Counted from the stretch's first letter, positions 22,679-34,588 are shown. The stretch: 64,000 nucleotides of DNA from Isoetes taiwanensis (GCA_021234155.1 JAJEKV010000054.1:872001-936000); one strand, 5' to 3'. A program made the numbers and translations. The notes: generated by a model not told the origin, from the letters alone.

Positions 22679-24031
22679 TCATGAGATGGAAGCACTCTCC
22701 ACTCCAGAAGGCATGTGTGCATCCGACGAGAAGTCATGATCTGCAACAATATCATATGAACCTTCTTCATGAAGGGCTACAAAGCTCTGATGCTCTTGTT
22801 GCTGATGCACAGAATTCTCAGTAGGTTCCTCCACTGCTTCAATATTATTATCTTCCTGATAAAGAGCAGATGGATGCATATTTTGTTGATGTGTTACATA
22901 TGCTTTACTGAGCTCCTGGCCATTCTCTGCAGTTGTGAAAAAGGATGCTGCTGTTGACATGCTTTCTACCATTGGTTGCAAAGCCATCATTGTGTCTGAG
23001 ATGCAAGAACTACTCACCATTCCAGGAGACAACATTTCTGCCTGAAAGGATTGCCGGGTAGCATCATCATCCATTAATGCCTCATCCTCCCTTGGTTGCC
23101 CAATTCCATAGTATTCGCCCCTCATAGCCATCTGTGCTTTTGCTTCCATTTTACGAAGATCTGCCCTAGCCTGAGCCTCATCCCTCGCTGCAAGAACAGC
23201 ATGATCCAAAGCTGCCTTAGCTGCTAATGCAGCCTTCGCAGCAGCCGCGGCCTTGGCTGCAGCAGTGGCCTTGGCAGCCTTGGCGGCCTGAGCAGCTGCA
23301 TTAGCAGCATTGCGTGCTGCAATAACAGCCTCTTGAGCAGAAGTGCCAGTAACTGCACCAGCTGGATCCCCATTAGCCCTCTTGCCCAAAACCCTTTCAC
23401 CACCACCGACTCTAACCATGCTAGGGTTTTCTGTTGCCTGGTTAGGATTCATCCTTGCCAACCTGGGCTTCTTATTCCACGAGCTACAAATCTCAGGAGG
23501 ACCATTTCCTCCACCCTTATTAACACCAAAAGCAACTGAGGAAGAGGAAGATGAAGAAGACTTAACTTTGTTTCCCGCCATGGCAGCATTGGGACCAGCC
23601 TTCTGTGCTCCTGCCTTACAATCTGGACAAACATAAGCCTGAGGGTCTGGTCCTGAGGAACCGTCTACTTGACATCTTTTAAGCTCACATTCTATATGCA
23701 CAGACCTCCTACAGTTGCAGCAATTAAACCAGATAGAAGTATCACCAAGCTCCCCCGAATCTTCATAGACAACCAAACAATAAGGGCAAAACATATTCAT
23801 GCTGTATAAAAAGGTGCAGGAATTACAAAGACGTTGATAAACCCCACTTTTCTTAACTCGTCTCCAAACACTATTTTCCTTACCTCCACACCTTACACAA
23901 CCATCCTTTTCACCTGCAGATTCTGCTAAACCTAATCCGGCTCCGGCAGCTGTGGTGGTAACTACAGACCCTGCTTCCGGCGCTTCTTCAACGACGACTT
24001 CGTCGCCTTCTGGTAGGACCATAACGCCCAT
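22679..24031 (-). CDS. Plant PHD/GATA-like zinc-finger protein with Ala-rich coiled segment
   Basis: An intronless 450-codon gene. After an acidic, Ala/Gly-rich leader comes a Cys-rich block at residues about 40-145: CVRCGG, LCNSCTFLY, CPYCLVVYED, WFNCCNCRRSVHIEC and YVCPDC. The pattern suggests paired zinc fingers related to GATA-type and PHD fingers. Residues about 230-310 are a long alanine-rich helix (repeated AAKAA/AARNAANA, then AQARADLRKMEAKAQ), probably a coiled coil. The rest is Gln/Ser/Glu-rich and low complexity, typical of a nuclear regulator. Start at 24031 is the first Met after a stop-containing, GC-rich 5' region. This is the only apparently intact host gene in the window. A chromatin or transcription role is inferred from the fingers only. 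Confidence 0.8.
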   Translation of the reverse strand: MGVMVLPEGDEVVVEEAPEAGSVVTTTAAGAGLGLAESAGEKDGCVRCGGKENSVWRRVKKSGVYQRLCNSCTFLYSMNMFCPYCLVVYEDSGELGDTSIWFNCCNCRRSVHIECELKRCQVDGSSGPDPQAYVCPDCKAGAQKAGPNAAMAGNKVKSSSSSSSSVAFGVNKGGGNGPPEICSSWNKKPRLARMNPNQATENPSMVRVGGGERVLGKRANGDPAGAVTGTSAQEAVIAARNAANAAAQAAKAAKATAAAKAAAAAKAALAAKAALDHAVLAARDEAQARADLRKMEAKAQMAMRGEYYGIGQPREDEALMDDDATRQSFQAEMLSPGMVSSSCISDTMMALQPMVESMSTAASFFTTAENGQELSKAYVTHQQNMHPSALYQEDNNIEAVEEPTENSVHQQQEHQSFVALHEEGSYDIVADHDFSSDAHMPSGVESASIS

Positions 24032-24257
24032 TTGGGCGCTGGAGTTACTATAGTTCAGGGCTTGTTTCTATGGATACAGATACATAGCCATCGCCAAAAC
24101 CTCTTCTATCCTCCACTCCTGTATTTGTAGCGCCGCCAGAGGCCACCGCCACGGCAATACCGTTATCCGCCCAGCTGAAGGTTTGCCTTTCGCCTTCCTT
24201 TTGACTTGCTTATCTTAATGGTCTTGATAATTATTTCGTGTAAGAAGCCTTAAACCT

Positions 24258-24655
24258 TAATGGAATACTATTGTTGATCGTATATGTTAGGCCCATGTTC
24301 CCTGATCCCGAAGTTCTTTTACCTGAACGAATTACAAGTCCACAACAACAAATTTTATGAGTGTAGGCATTTTTGTTATCAGCCGAGGCAAAGACCTCTA
24401 ACCATCTTATCATGCTTATATGGGTGGAATAATTAGTTATCAGTACTGATAATTAATTATCAGTACTCCAATAGTGATAACCAAAAAACGAGGACTCTCA
24501 CTTTACACAAGAGAGTCCGATGAGGAATACTATTGTTGATCGTAAAGTTTTGTTAGGTCCAGGTTCCCCTGAGCCAAAAGTTCTTACTTGAACAAATTAC
24601 AAAAGTCCACAACAGCTAATTTTATGAGTGTTGGCATCCATTATAGCCCCACAGT
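24258..24655. repeat. Direct duplication (about 130 bp) separated by a palindromic spacer
   Basis: GGAATACTATTGTTGATCGTA begins near 24260 and again near 24523, each followed by GTTCCC, AAGTTCTT, GAACnAATTACAA and AATTTTATGAGTGT blocks. The spacer holds TTATCAGTACTGATAA, a perfect 16-bp palindrome (about 24438-24453), and a half copy. Confidence 0.75.
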
Positions 24656-25499
24656 CTTGATGTGGTGGCGGCAATTATCAAGGAAATTACACCCGGGCAA
24701 GATCCCCCGGGAGTTTGCCGGTTCTTTGACAAAAACCTGCCATCTGGATGTACCTATGTATTCTTGAAGAATTGATGGAACAGGAGTGGAATAGTGGAGC
24801 TGGAAGTTAGGGTGGAAGATCCCGACTCAAATGCTAACAGGCTATCGTTCAATGGAATCTGGGCCTTAAGTTCAATTCTACCTTATCTGACAATTTTATA
24901 CTGCCACGTGGCATTACTTCTTTTTTAATATTGCAACATACAACCATTATACTTTACATTCTAGTTTTATATGACATTCCGATTGTCATTCTGGTTTTAC
25001 TTGCATTCTGCTTTAAATTTACTGGTCGAACCTCGTGAAACCAAAGCCCAAGCAACAACAGACTATAAACAAACAACAAACTATAAATAGACTATGAACA
25101 TGGGATTTTAGAATAGAATAAAAATCTGCAGCAAGCCTGCATCCATCAAGCTTGTATCTACAAGGAAAACTGATCAAAGACTACCAAAAGAAAGATTTAA
25201 AGAAGTAGATCAAATAGGGTAAATGTGGCTGCAAATTATGGATAAAACTATGTCCACTGCTATAAAAAACATTGAAAATATATGCCTAAAACTTCATTCT
25301 AGAATGGGGATCGCATGAAACCAACAAAAACCTCCCGATAGATAGGCTTCTCATTCATCTCAGCAGATTTTCTACAATGGTGGATAGTGGGTAGCCGCCA
25401 CATGCGAACTACCCACGAAAAAATAAAGGGAATGTCCAATTATATAATTTGGACCCCATAAAATACAATGCTAAAAGATGTTTGGCTTGTGTACCTGCC

Positions 25500-25560
25500 G
25501 AAAGCTTATCACCGGGATTAAAAAACCCCGCCCTTTCGGGTCCCTAGTGAAAAGCCTTCG
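25500..25560 (-). other. Possible diverged remnant of the LINE 3'UTR hairpin region
   Basis: On the minus strand ACCCGAAAGGGCGGGG followed by TTTTTTAATCC resembles the LINE segment CCCTTCGGGGCGGGGG + TTTTTTAATCC at 11411-11441. No clear tail follows at the expected distance. Confidence 0.3.
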
Positions 25561-25689
25561 GCAAGGGGCTTGGACAAATGTAAGGCAGAGAAGTCGCTCC
25601 CAAAACCCACGAATGGAGAAGACGCAGCTGCTGCCGCTCGCCAACCTGTACCTGCACATCACCAACACTAGAAAAATTGTGACAAAATA

Positions 25690-25785
25690 AACCTCCCAAA
25701 GTGGAGGGGCTGATCACGCGTGCCACACGACAATAAAACAACAACCTCTTCAAATAGAGGGGTTGATCACGCGTGCCAGGCGATA
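25690..25785. repeat. Two tandem ~50-bp units each containing a hairpin
   Basis: Unit 1 has CCTCC-CAAAGT-GGAGG and unit 2 CCTCT-TCAAAT-AGAGG, each followed by GGnTGATCACGCGTGCCA. The stem bases change together while pairing is kept. Confidence 0.6.
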
Positions 25786-25815
25786 AATACATTAACAAAG
25801 AAGGGAGGGTGGGTT

Positions 25816-26388
25816 CAAAGAAAAGAGAATAAGGTACTGCAGAGAGAGAAGAGGAAGCGCCGATGAGACGTTGATGCAGAATCGCGCCTAAAATAGCGAT
25901 CTCCCAACCAGAGAAGGCATGCGACGCATGCATGCATGCATGCAAGACATGCATGCTCGCCCCATTCTAGAATTGCGATCCGATGTCTCGGATCGATGAG
26001 ATTCTAGAATGGGGATCGCATGAAACCAACAAAAACCTCCCAAATAGAAAAGGACTTCCTTATCAAAAATGGGATCGAGGACGAAGGTCAAAGGATGATG
26101 GCTAAAGAAGAGGCAAGGCCGAGAAAGGACATGCCACAGCATGAAGGAAACACCAAATTGGTCAAACCAAGCAGGGAGAAGCCCCTCCCCTGCATGGTTT
26201 CAAAGAAAAGAGAATAAGATACTGCAGAGAGAGAAGAGGAAGCGCCGATGAGACATTGATGCAGAACCGCGCCTAAAATAGCGATCTCCCAACCAGAGAA
26301 GGCATGCGACGCATGCATGCATGCAAGACATGCATGCTCGCCCCATTCTAGAATTGTGATCCGATGTCTCGGATCGATGGGATTCTAG
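25816..26388. repeat. Segmental direct duplication, ~190 bp units
   Basis: 25816-26013 and 26201-26388 are nearly identical (blocks TCAAAGAAAAGAGAATAAG, CTGCAGAGAGAGAAGAGGAA, GACATGCATGCTCGCCCC, GATCCGATGTCTCGGATCGA). The intervening block starts ATTCTAGAATGGGGATCGCA, which also occurs at 25301. CATGCATGCATG dinucleotide-type runs lie in each unit. Confidence 0.85.
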
Positions 26389-26994
26389 CAATAAAAACAA
26401 AATGACATTAATCTTGGTTAAAACATAGTTGTGTTTCTCAGGTTTGGCGCTATTTTGGCCGAAACAAAGCTGCACAGGCATGGTATCGACAAGAAATGTA
26501 TGCAGCATGGTAAATATAGGCTAAACAAGAAAAGAATGGATGAATCTATAGCGATTATTATAAGAAATTTATGAGGTCGTCGGAGTAATCCTGCCGCATT
26601 GCATGCTTCACTGGATGTCTCTATGCCTCAAAGAAAGAACAGCTCAAGATTACCTCAAAAAATTACCTCAAATTACCTCAAAGAAATAACCTAATGTCTC
26701 GCTTCCTGCTTCTTAAGCCTCAAGATTAGCGGATCTTAAACCTAAAAGGTAGATCTAGTAAGAAATAAGGTAACAAATTGTTTAAGAAGATCTTCAATCT
26801 TGAAAATAAATGTCTCGATGCTTGCAATAAGCATCAGCACCCTTGTTGCGATACATCAAAGCCATAATCTCGCCATTATCAGACTCGAGCACCAAAGTTG
26901 GAGCACAACCTCTACATTATAGCTAGAGAAAAGGGAAACCGCAGAATTGAACCTAACAAAAACTTCACGTTTTAATTTGGGCAATATTTTGGGA

Positions 26995-27440
26995 TGTTAA
27001 CAATGCTTCTGCACTCTATGTTGTGTACCGGTCTTTAGGAGGTTCTGGAACATTCCAGAATCCACGTGCATGTGTGCGACACTTGGGATGATCTCATCCA
27101 TTAGTGGCATGATTCAAACTATTGATTTATATATAAATAGAGGAGCCCCATTCTTGTCGAACCATTCTGGTTCAATGCTAGCCTTGAGCCTTCTAGACAT
27201 TTGTCTTGTGTTCCTGTATGTCTTCGGGCCATTATATTCTTGATTCTTCATTGTATATCAGATTCTTTACTGAATTTCACGTATTTCTTGCATATTTTCC
27301 ATGAATTTTCCTTATTTTCGTGTTCATGACAGTTTGAACTGGAGTCCCTTACCGGTTTTTGTCTGCTCAGAGCTGACGTATGCCTTAATCCATATTTGGT
27401 ATTTTTTGTCTCTATGAAGGAGACCATCCTTATTATAACA
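26995..27440 (+). promoter_or_regulatory. Heat-shock-element promoter, possibly an isolated LTR
   Basis: TTCTGGAACATTCCAGAA at 27044-27061 is a four-unit perfect heat-shock element (alternating TTC and GAA). It is followed by a CCACGTGCA G-box-like site and, about 65-85 bp on, the TATA box TATATATAAATAG (27127-27139). The block starts TGTTAACAATGC (26995) and ends ATTATAACA (27440), so its ends look like LTR termini (TGTTA...TAACA). However, no target duplication, primer-binding site or coding domain is seen around it. Confidence 0.45.
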
Positions 27441-30400
27441 GGTCCAACAACTTGTTCAAGTATGTCATCTGTTGAAATTATATTATCTTAGTAGCGAGGG
27501 TCTCTTGCACATGCTCTAGGCTTTTCAACGATGACATATTAGATTGGAACTTCGTGATGAGTAGAGGTTGGAAAATAGAAGTCCATTCGAAAATCTTTTC
27601 TCAGGCGCCATTGTAGGCATTGTTGTGCTTATGCTTCTAGTATTTAATCCTGAACAGATATGATAGCAGAAGCTTGTTCTTTAGACCTTGTGGCTGGTTA
27701 GGTCTTGGCAGATTAAAATGCATCCCTGTATTTAGCATCATGATCCTGTGATAAGAAGGCGGGTTTGAACAAGTAGCCCACCATTCCAAATGCTTGGGTT
27801 AGATTTTACCATTACTCAAAATAGCATGATGGATTTGATCTTATTTTGAAGTGTCACTGAGAAGGGTATGCAATCCCAATGATTCGGTTATAACATGTCC
27901 AGTGTATACCCATGGAATCCAAATGGAATAATGCATTTTGCTGACATGCCAAGCTCATTTACTAGAGGGCGAAGTGGCGTTCATTTTTTTCTTATTGTGA
28001 TGAGTCTGACATCTTATTTGTAATAAAAATAAAAGTACATATTATAGATTCGTATCATATGATCAATGGATAAAATAGTTAACCATTGTGTGATACAGAA
28101 ATGCATACATCGTATGTGATATGTATAAGTGTACATGCAACCAGTATATAATAGAAGAGATTAGATTGCATGGGATTAGCTTTTTGAAGATTGTTGAAGA
28201 AGAGCATGGAAAAAAGTGGATTGTCGATTTGTTAACGCTTGGAGTTTGGGCGGCAGAAGATAATTGTTCCAAAATGATTTCCCAAAATGGATCTCCTTCA
28301 AATGAAGCCTAATCAAAACTGGCAATCCATCTCTTCGCTCAGCATGGATATCGGATTCAACTCTTACTATATCTACGATGGATAAATCTATTTCTATCCA
28401 AACTAATTCCAAAGCCTAAATAAGAGTCTCATTGTTTCTACTTGATGGTGATTAGAGTTTGTTTGTCGGTAGTTGTGGTTAAAAAGTAGAGGATAGAGGA
28501 CCTGTTATATCTTTATGAAGTGGTTGGTGCTACTAGAGGAATTGTAAATTTATTTTATAATTGTATTATATCCTTTTGCAATTGTTCATGCCATTTATAT
28601 TAAAACAATATTATGGTTGATGCCATAAATATTTGATATTAATAGATGACATTGAAAATTTTAGATTGTGTCTAAAATTTTGAGCAGTAGTCGGTGCTAC
28701 TGGTTGAGGTTGGTGCTTCAATAAAAGTCCACTATTCTTTCTTAAACCTTATCATTCTTAGAATTTAGAAGTCTACTTTTATTTAACTACCTTAATAATT
28801 GTCTTTCAATTTAATCCTTTCAATAACTTACCCCAATCCTTAGTCTTAACAATTCTTATTGCAATAAATAGTTGGTGCTATTTATGAGATTATAACCCTA
28901 GCCTTTCGATCCTGAAATGTTCGTGTACAATTGGATTGAGTTGGTGCTCATGTACAATTGGATGGAACGAGTTGGTGCTCATATGACACAAATTGAGTTG
29001 CTGCTCAACTTGTGGTTGACGGATACAACTGAGGTGAGTTGCTTCTCAGAATAGGAGGAATTAGTACGAATATAGTAGCTCGGGGGTGTGATGTTGGATG
29101 TTAGTCTTGGTGGACTAGCATAGTTATCTCAGTTTGACAAATTATTGGCAAGGCAAGGTAATAAAGGCAACCTATGGTTTATATTTACTTATGATGCTAA
29201 AACGCTTGCTAAATAAAAAAAGGCCAAAGTCACAGAAGAGGTTTATAAATAGAAGCTAAACTTCAATTACACATATCTCGGGCACTATAGCTCCGATTAA
29301 GGCGATCCTTACTTGCCAGAACCGCCTTGTTGTCTAGTTTTCGAATTGGAATGACACTTTCTGTAGTTCATTTGCATGAGGGAAATATGGCCTGAAAGTG
29401 CTCCTAAATCTGATCCTAAGAAAGCCATTACTTTTTCCCAGAGCTTCTGTTGTTCTTGTTCAATGACCTATTACTATCCTTGAATCTAACTCTTGATGTT
29501 TTATATTGAGGATTGCTAGCTCGAGGGAGGAGCTACTATGGAAGCTGATTGTTAGGCCTTGCCATAATTCTGCCAGATCTTAGCATCGATTGACCCGGTT
29601 GGGCGGTGAAGCACCATAAATTGGTTATTGTATTTAGACCTAGCTAGGGTTTTGGTGAACTAGAGCTTGACCAATCTGAGTTATTCGTGTAACTCGTATC
29701 CTGTATATATTTGACCTATTTTTATTCTAAATAGAGATTTTTTTGTCATTGCTAACAATTTGATTGTGGATTATGTAGCAATTCTGGATGGATTACAGAT
29801 TCTGAGACCATGAATTGTCTGAAAAAGTCATAAATAAGGGTTGGAGATATAAAGAGTATGGTGCATTAGTGTGATCCATAACACGAACTTTGTAAGAAGT
29901 TTATTGCATTATCTTGTCAATTTGTTTGGCACTATAGCAACACAGTTACATTGGCATACTTGATGATTAAAAGATAATTAACTTTGAGCTAATTAGTTTA
30001 ACACAATCATCAAAACATTGTGACCAAAATTTCACATGCTTTATGTCACCTAGTGCACCTACTTTTGCTTCAAAATAACTATATTATTGCACCATATAAG
30101 ACAATAAACTTTATCATAAAAACGTAACCACACTTACATTTCCATGAACCAATGATTTTCTATACTTATACAAGAAATTTAATGCGTCCTACGGCACATT
30201 GTTCCAGTTTTAGCATGTTCTTATGGGGCAAGGCCCTGTCATGCTCTAGATAACCAATGATTCTACTGAGATTCTCTTGTGATTCCTCTATATTCTTTAA
30301 TATTTTATGTACTATATTTAGCATTCATGAAGATTCCCCTAGATTCTCTTAGAATTTTCTATTTTGATTGAGGTGCTTACCCATGAGCATTTAGAACCTT

Positions 30401-30560
30401 CCAAAATAATCTATTTTGGATCTGCGCAACATTTCTAAAACACTTTCTATTTTTAGGCTGAGGCGCTTGCCCTGAGCATCTAGAACATTTTTTTTTTCAA
30501 GATTTATATTGTACACCTTTATTATGAAACATTTTAGAACATTCTATTGTGGCTCTTTGC
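27441..30560. other. Gene-poor intergenic sequence
   Basis: No exon or RNA gene could be supported. The only pattern noticed is a loosely dispersed (G)TTGGTGCT octamer, about seven occurrences between 28527 and 28990. Confidence 0.5.
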
Positions 30561-31015
30561 AAAATCTTAAAAAAAAACTCCAAGATTTCATCAAGATTTT
30601 CTTAGATCCCTTAGATATTATGAAGATTCCCTTAGATTCAACTAGATTTTAAGAGATTCCGTTTTTCCTACATTCTCTTACAATTTATGAGGTTTCCTTA
30701 TATTTCCTTTAATTCTCCTGGATTCCCTTACATTCTAGAAATTTCTAGAACATTCTAGAACTTTCTGGAACATTCTGAAACTTTCAAAACATCCTAGAAC
30801 TTTCTGGAAGTATTTCCCTATTCCCTTACATTTCCGAACTTATTAGAACAATTTGGGACTTTCTGGAAGGATTCTCTTAGATTCCCCCTAGATTCTCTTA
30901 TATTCCAAAACATTCTAGAATATTCTGAAACTTTCTAGAACATTCTAGAAGATTTTAGAACTTTCTAGAGCCTCTAGAACATTCTAGAACTTTCTTGAAC
31001 TATCTCGAATGTTAT
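30560..31015. repeat. 10-bp minisatellite of heat-shock-element-like units
   Basis: Units such as ATTCTAGAAC, TTTCTGGAAC and ATTCTGAAAC follow one another at a 10-bp period (30728-30800, 30900-31010), giving uninterrupted alternating TTC/GAA at 5-bp steps. A looser GATTCCCTTAGATTC repeat precedes it. Confidence 0.8.
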
Positions 31016-31081
31016 TTTATTTTATTTTAATTAGTTAATTACCCTTAAGTATATTTGAAACATAAGTTGTTCATGGAATCA

Positions 31082-31155
31082 ATGTTTGGTCTAGTGGGGG
31101 GTGTGGGGGGTTTGGGGAGTTGAGGGTCGGGGTTCGAATCCCCCCAATAACATAA
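31082..31155 (+). mobile_element. tRNA-derived SINE head
   Basis: Box A TTGGTCTAGTGG (31086) and box B GGTTCGAATCCCC (31131) are both near-consensus and correctly spaced; the G-rich linker between them replaces the tRNA anticodon region. Sequence after box B (CCAATAACATAAAAAATT) is SINE-like. Confidence 0.6.
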
Positions 31156-31189
31156 AAAATTTTAAAAGCCTTTCCTTAAGGGACGAGCA

Positions 31190-31565
31190 ACATGAGCCTT
31201 AGAATCTTAGACTCGATCAACGATCAAGATCTCACCATATAAAAGCAATATGAGCCGTAGGATCGATTACATATAATTGGATGTGTGCCAAGCCACCTGA
31301 GCCGTAGGATCTCGGATCGACGATCAGGATCAAGATCAGCCTGGACCGTTACTTAGATCGATTACATATAATTCCCAAGGCCATGTGCACCGTAGGATGT
31401 GTCCCAAACCAACGTGAGCCGTAGGATCTCGGACCGACGATCAGGATCAAATCAACCTGGACCGTAGGATCGCTTACATATAATCGTATACAAACTCCCA
31501 AGCCATCTGAGCCGTAGGATACGTCCCAAAGCCACGTGAGTCGTAGGATCTCGGATCAACGGTCG
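31190..31565. repeat. Dispersed-tandem repeat of GAGCCGTAGGAT units
   Basis: GAGCCGTAGGATCTCGGAtC, GACGATCAGGATCAA, CCTGGACCGT and ATTACATATAAT blocks recur in varied order six or more times right after the SINE head. Possibly the body of the same element or an older satellite. Confidence 0.65.
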
Positions 31566-32265
31566 GATTGAGTAGGACAAACATAAGAACATATATATGT
31601 TATGATAATTTATTCACACCAAGAATCGATTCCTCGGATTCTTAGATTCCCGAGTGAGGGAAAAATAGAAAAAAAAAATGCAAAATTCCCTGCTATTGAC
31701 AACGGAGCACTGCCTTAACTATCTGGCGCCAACTGTAGCTATTCGGCGCCATAGCCGCCGCTATGATTCCACTAGGTCAGGCCAGCCTGCCGAGAATTTT
31801 TCGTCACTCCTCACTCCTACAGCAGCTATTTTTTTTTTTTGGCACCGCCTTGCGAAAACCATGGCAACATAATCCGGTCCAGCATCAAGATTGCATAATC
31901 AAGCTCCACATGCCGGAATGCAGGATGGGGCTATTTAGGTGAGTTCCTCAAGTCCCGTCTCCTTTGAGACAAAAAGAGCATTTGGCTAATGGATCTTTGG
32001 ATGTTTGATTCCTTTTGCATTTCCAGAACATTTTGTTGAGATTCATCTGCACGTTCCTGCTTTTTTGATGTATCTCAAAGATGAATTCGGTATTCCATGG
32101 CCTAGACTCTAAAGTGCATAACGGATTCCGTTACCAAAGAACCTCTGACCTGTTTTGACATGCAGATCCTCTTCTCTTTCTTCAGCTCCTCCTCTTTGTC
32201 TACTTTACCACGTTATTCTGCGGCTGGATTCGCTACCATAGCCAGTCAGCGATGGGCTTGCAGAT

Positions 32266-32720
32266 GGAAACAGATAGTCTACCGGATATGGAGTGCCTCT
32301 ATTCTTGCAAGGTAAATCAGTTCTTCTATTCATGTTTTTTGGTATAAACGAGGAGAAAGAGGAGTTAAAGAACTTACGGTTGAAGGACTTGCCTAGTTAC
32401 TCACCATTCAGTGGATTGTTTGAATTTTGATTTGTCTATGTCAAAAAGGTCTAAACTTAAATTATATATGCATTATTCAAGGCCTTTGTTCTGTCAAAAG
32501 TGTCTGATGACACGGCTTCTCTAAGCATGGAAAATGTTATCATGGATCAGGTGCATGCTAAATTAATGCAGGTTTCAGAACTTGTTTGGCACCTTTCAAT
32601 TTTGTGCAACATGAGAAGGCAAAGCAAGGAGAGCATCGTCTAAGGTTGTTCAATTACATGGTGAACTTGAAACCAATGCAGAACTTCTAAGGAAATATCA
32701 GGCTAGTGGATTTTTTTCAG
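32266..32720 (+). other. Exon-like pieces of an unidentified gene
   Basis: ATG near 32252 starts a short frame ending ECLYSCK at a GTAAAT donor (about 32311). A TTATTCAAG acceptor (32480) opens a 90-base segment reading 'AFVLSKVSDDTASLSM', ending LMQ at a GTTT site. A third frame from about 32640 reads 'VVQLHGELETNAELLRKYQ', coiled-coil-like. The pieces are short and I do not recognise the protein. They may be remnants of one host gene. Confidence 0.3.
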
Positions 32721-33413
32721 ATGAGGTACCTAGATGGAGGAATCACTGGGTAGTGGCAGTTGACAGAATCCTAAGCTGCAGCGGCAAACGTGGCAGAATT
32801 CGTGAGCAAAATCTCGCTCGCCGCCATGGCCTGTGATGTATAAATAGGTTGCAATCAGAGGCATACAATCAGAGGCAATATTTCAAAAGCAGATCTCAGA
32901 GTTTTTTCCGTCGACAAAGCCTTTCTCTGAATTTTTTGGTTCGCTGTAGCAGAGAGGTCACATTTCGATTGGAAAAGGTATGCATCTATCTGCCTCTCTT
33001 TTGATACTCTCTCTATGTATTATTTGATGGCTGATTCTGCCTTTTAAAAGTTTAATTTCCTCATCCTTTTTGCTGACAAAAGACCTAATCCTCTGTTTTG
33101 GCGTCACATTGGCTTCTTCAAACCATGTTTTAGAAGACAAGTATAGTCTTCTTTTATCACTGCAGAAAAGCCATCTCTTTGATGCCTCGTAGATTTTTAA
33201 TCACTCTTAAATGTCGTTGTTAGATATTAATGAGCCCTTCCATTCAAATTATGAGAACTGTATTGAGTTCGCAAGTGGCAGCAAATTCTCAACATGTTAA
33301 ATTGAAAGATATGAGTACTCATTTAGCCTACAACTTAGGCCATGCAATTTCGCACTTGAATGCCATTCAGACTTGTGTTTCTGCTGATTCCCAAGAATGC
33401 CACTTTAGATTAA

Positions 33414-33610
33414 CCATATACACCTTTCCAGTAAGTTTTGGTCTCCATAGATCTGCCCAGTCCTGTCACGGTTAAATTACTATAGATTACCAAGTTTATG
33501 CCAATAATTTCTCTCGTTGAATCAACCATGGACACCTTTCCAGCAAGTTCTAGTCTCCATAGATCTGCTCAGTCCTGTCACTGTTAAACTACCGTAGATC
33601 ACTAATGATT
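33414..33610. repeat. Tandem duplication, ~112-bp offset
   Basis: ACACCTTTCCAG...GTCTCCATAGATCTGC...CAGTCCTGTCAC...GTTAAA occurs at 33420 and 33532. Confidence 0.75.
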
Positions 33611-34498
33611 ATATCGGATAAACTAATGCAGCAATAATTACCTCGATCTTTTCTAAATCAATCTTACCAAATTTGTCTTTCTTATATGCCGCAACATGCC
33701 ACAACGAGGCAACCACATTGATATGGGGCACCCCATTAGTTTTCCTTCAGTTGAGTAAAACTGTGTGGATCTTTTTTATGTTAAAAGTGCTTAAGTAAAA
33801 CTGCTTTTAATCTGCTCTGATTAATCTGTCGAGCACACAGCACCCTCATATTCTGGGAGCTGATGAAAAGTCCATTGCGGTTCTAAAAGAATATGTGAGG
33901 AAACTAGGGATTGGGATACTTGCTAAGTGCTGCAGGTAAACATCATTTGAAATAATGATTTCCAAGTAGCTACCATAGATGCCATTGATTCAGGGGCCTA
34001 GTAAATCTCTTGTTAATTGATAATGCCAACAACATCAAGAATGTTGCAATGAATAGAATGCAGAACAAAATGAATGCAACGTTCCACATTGTTGAGAGAA
34101 CGTGTAGCAGGAGCATGCATAGGTGTAATGCTCTGCTCGGTGTCCATGTTCAACAACGAAGTATTTTTTATCTGCTTATGTAGGCCTTATAGAAAATGAA
34201 GCTCTGTTCGCTAACAACAGCCAGGTTCAAGGTTGGACTTAGTTGGACTTCAAATGGCAACAAAACCATGCATTAACTGTTGACTGCTTACATCAACCAA
34301 ATTCAAAGTTGGACTTAATTTTAGTCGGACTTTAAACGGCAACAACGACTATACATTATGTTTTGGCTCCTACTCCGTCCTGTTTCCTATATATACTAAT
34401 CTGATGTCATTCTCGTGAAATCCCTATCAAAGTTATCATTTATATTGACTTGGAACTTATACATTGCATTCATTGTACTTTTTCTGCTCTCTTACCAG

Positions 34499-34588
34499 AC
34501 ACAATGGCTGGGTAACGAGCATGTGGTCTTTGGTCCTGTTATTGATCGTATAGACGTAGTTCAGAAGATTGAAAGTCAGCTGGACTGA
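34499..34588 (+). CDS. Cyclophilin (peptidyl-prolyl isomerase) last exon, orphan
   Basis: After a CTTACCAG acceptor, 29 codons read TQWLGNEHVVFGPV then IDRIDVVQKIE and a stop. This is the conserved C-terminal strand/helix of cyclophilins (T.WLDGKHVVFG.V..G.DVV..IE), including the Trp that lines the cyclosporin pocket in the family. No other cyclophilin exon is recognisable nearby (the upstream core FHR and MANAGPNTNGSQFF motifs are missing), so it is likely a truncated copy or the last exon of a gene with distant exons. Confidence 0.6.
   Translation, partial: TQWLGNEHVVFGPVIDRIDVVQKIESQLD

Noticed and set aside
26995-27440. Solo LTR with target duplication
   Set aside because: The 5-bp flanks (TGGGA and GGTCC) do not match, so the LTR identity is left as a possibility only.
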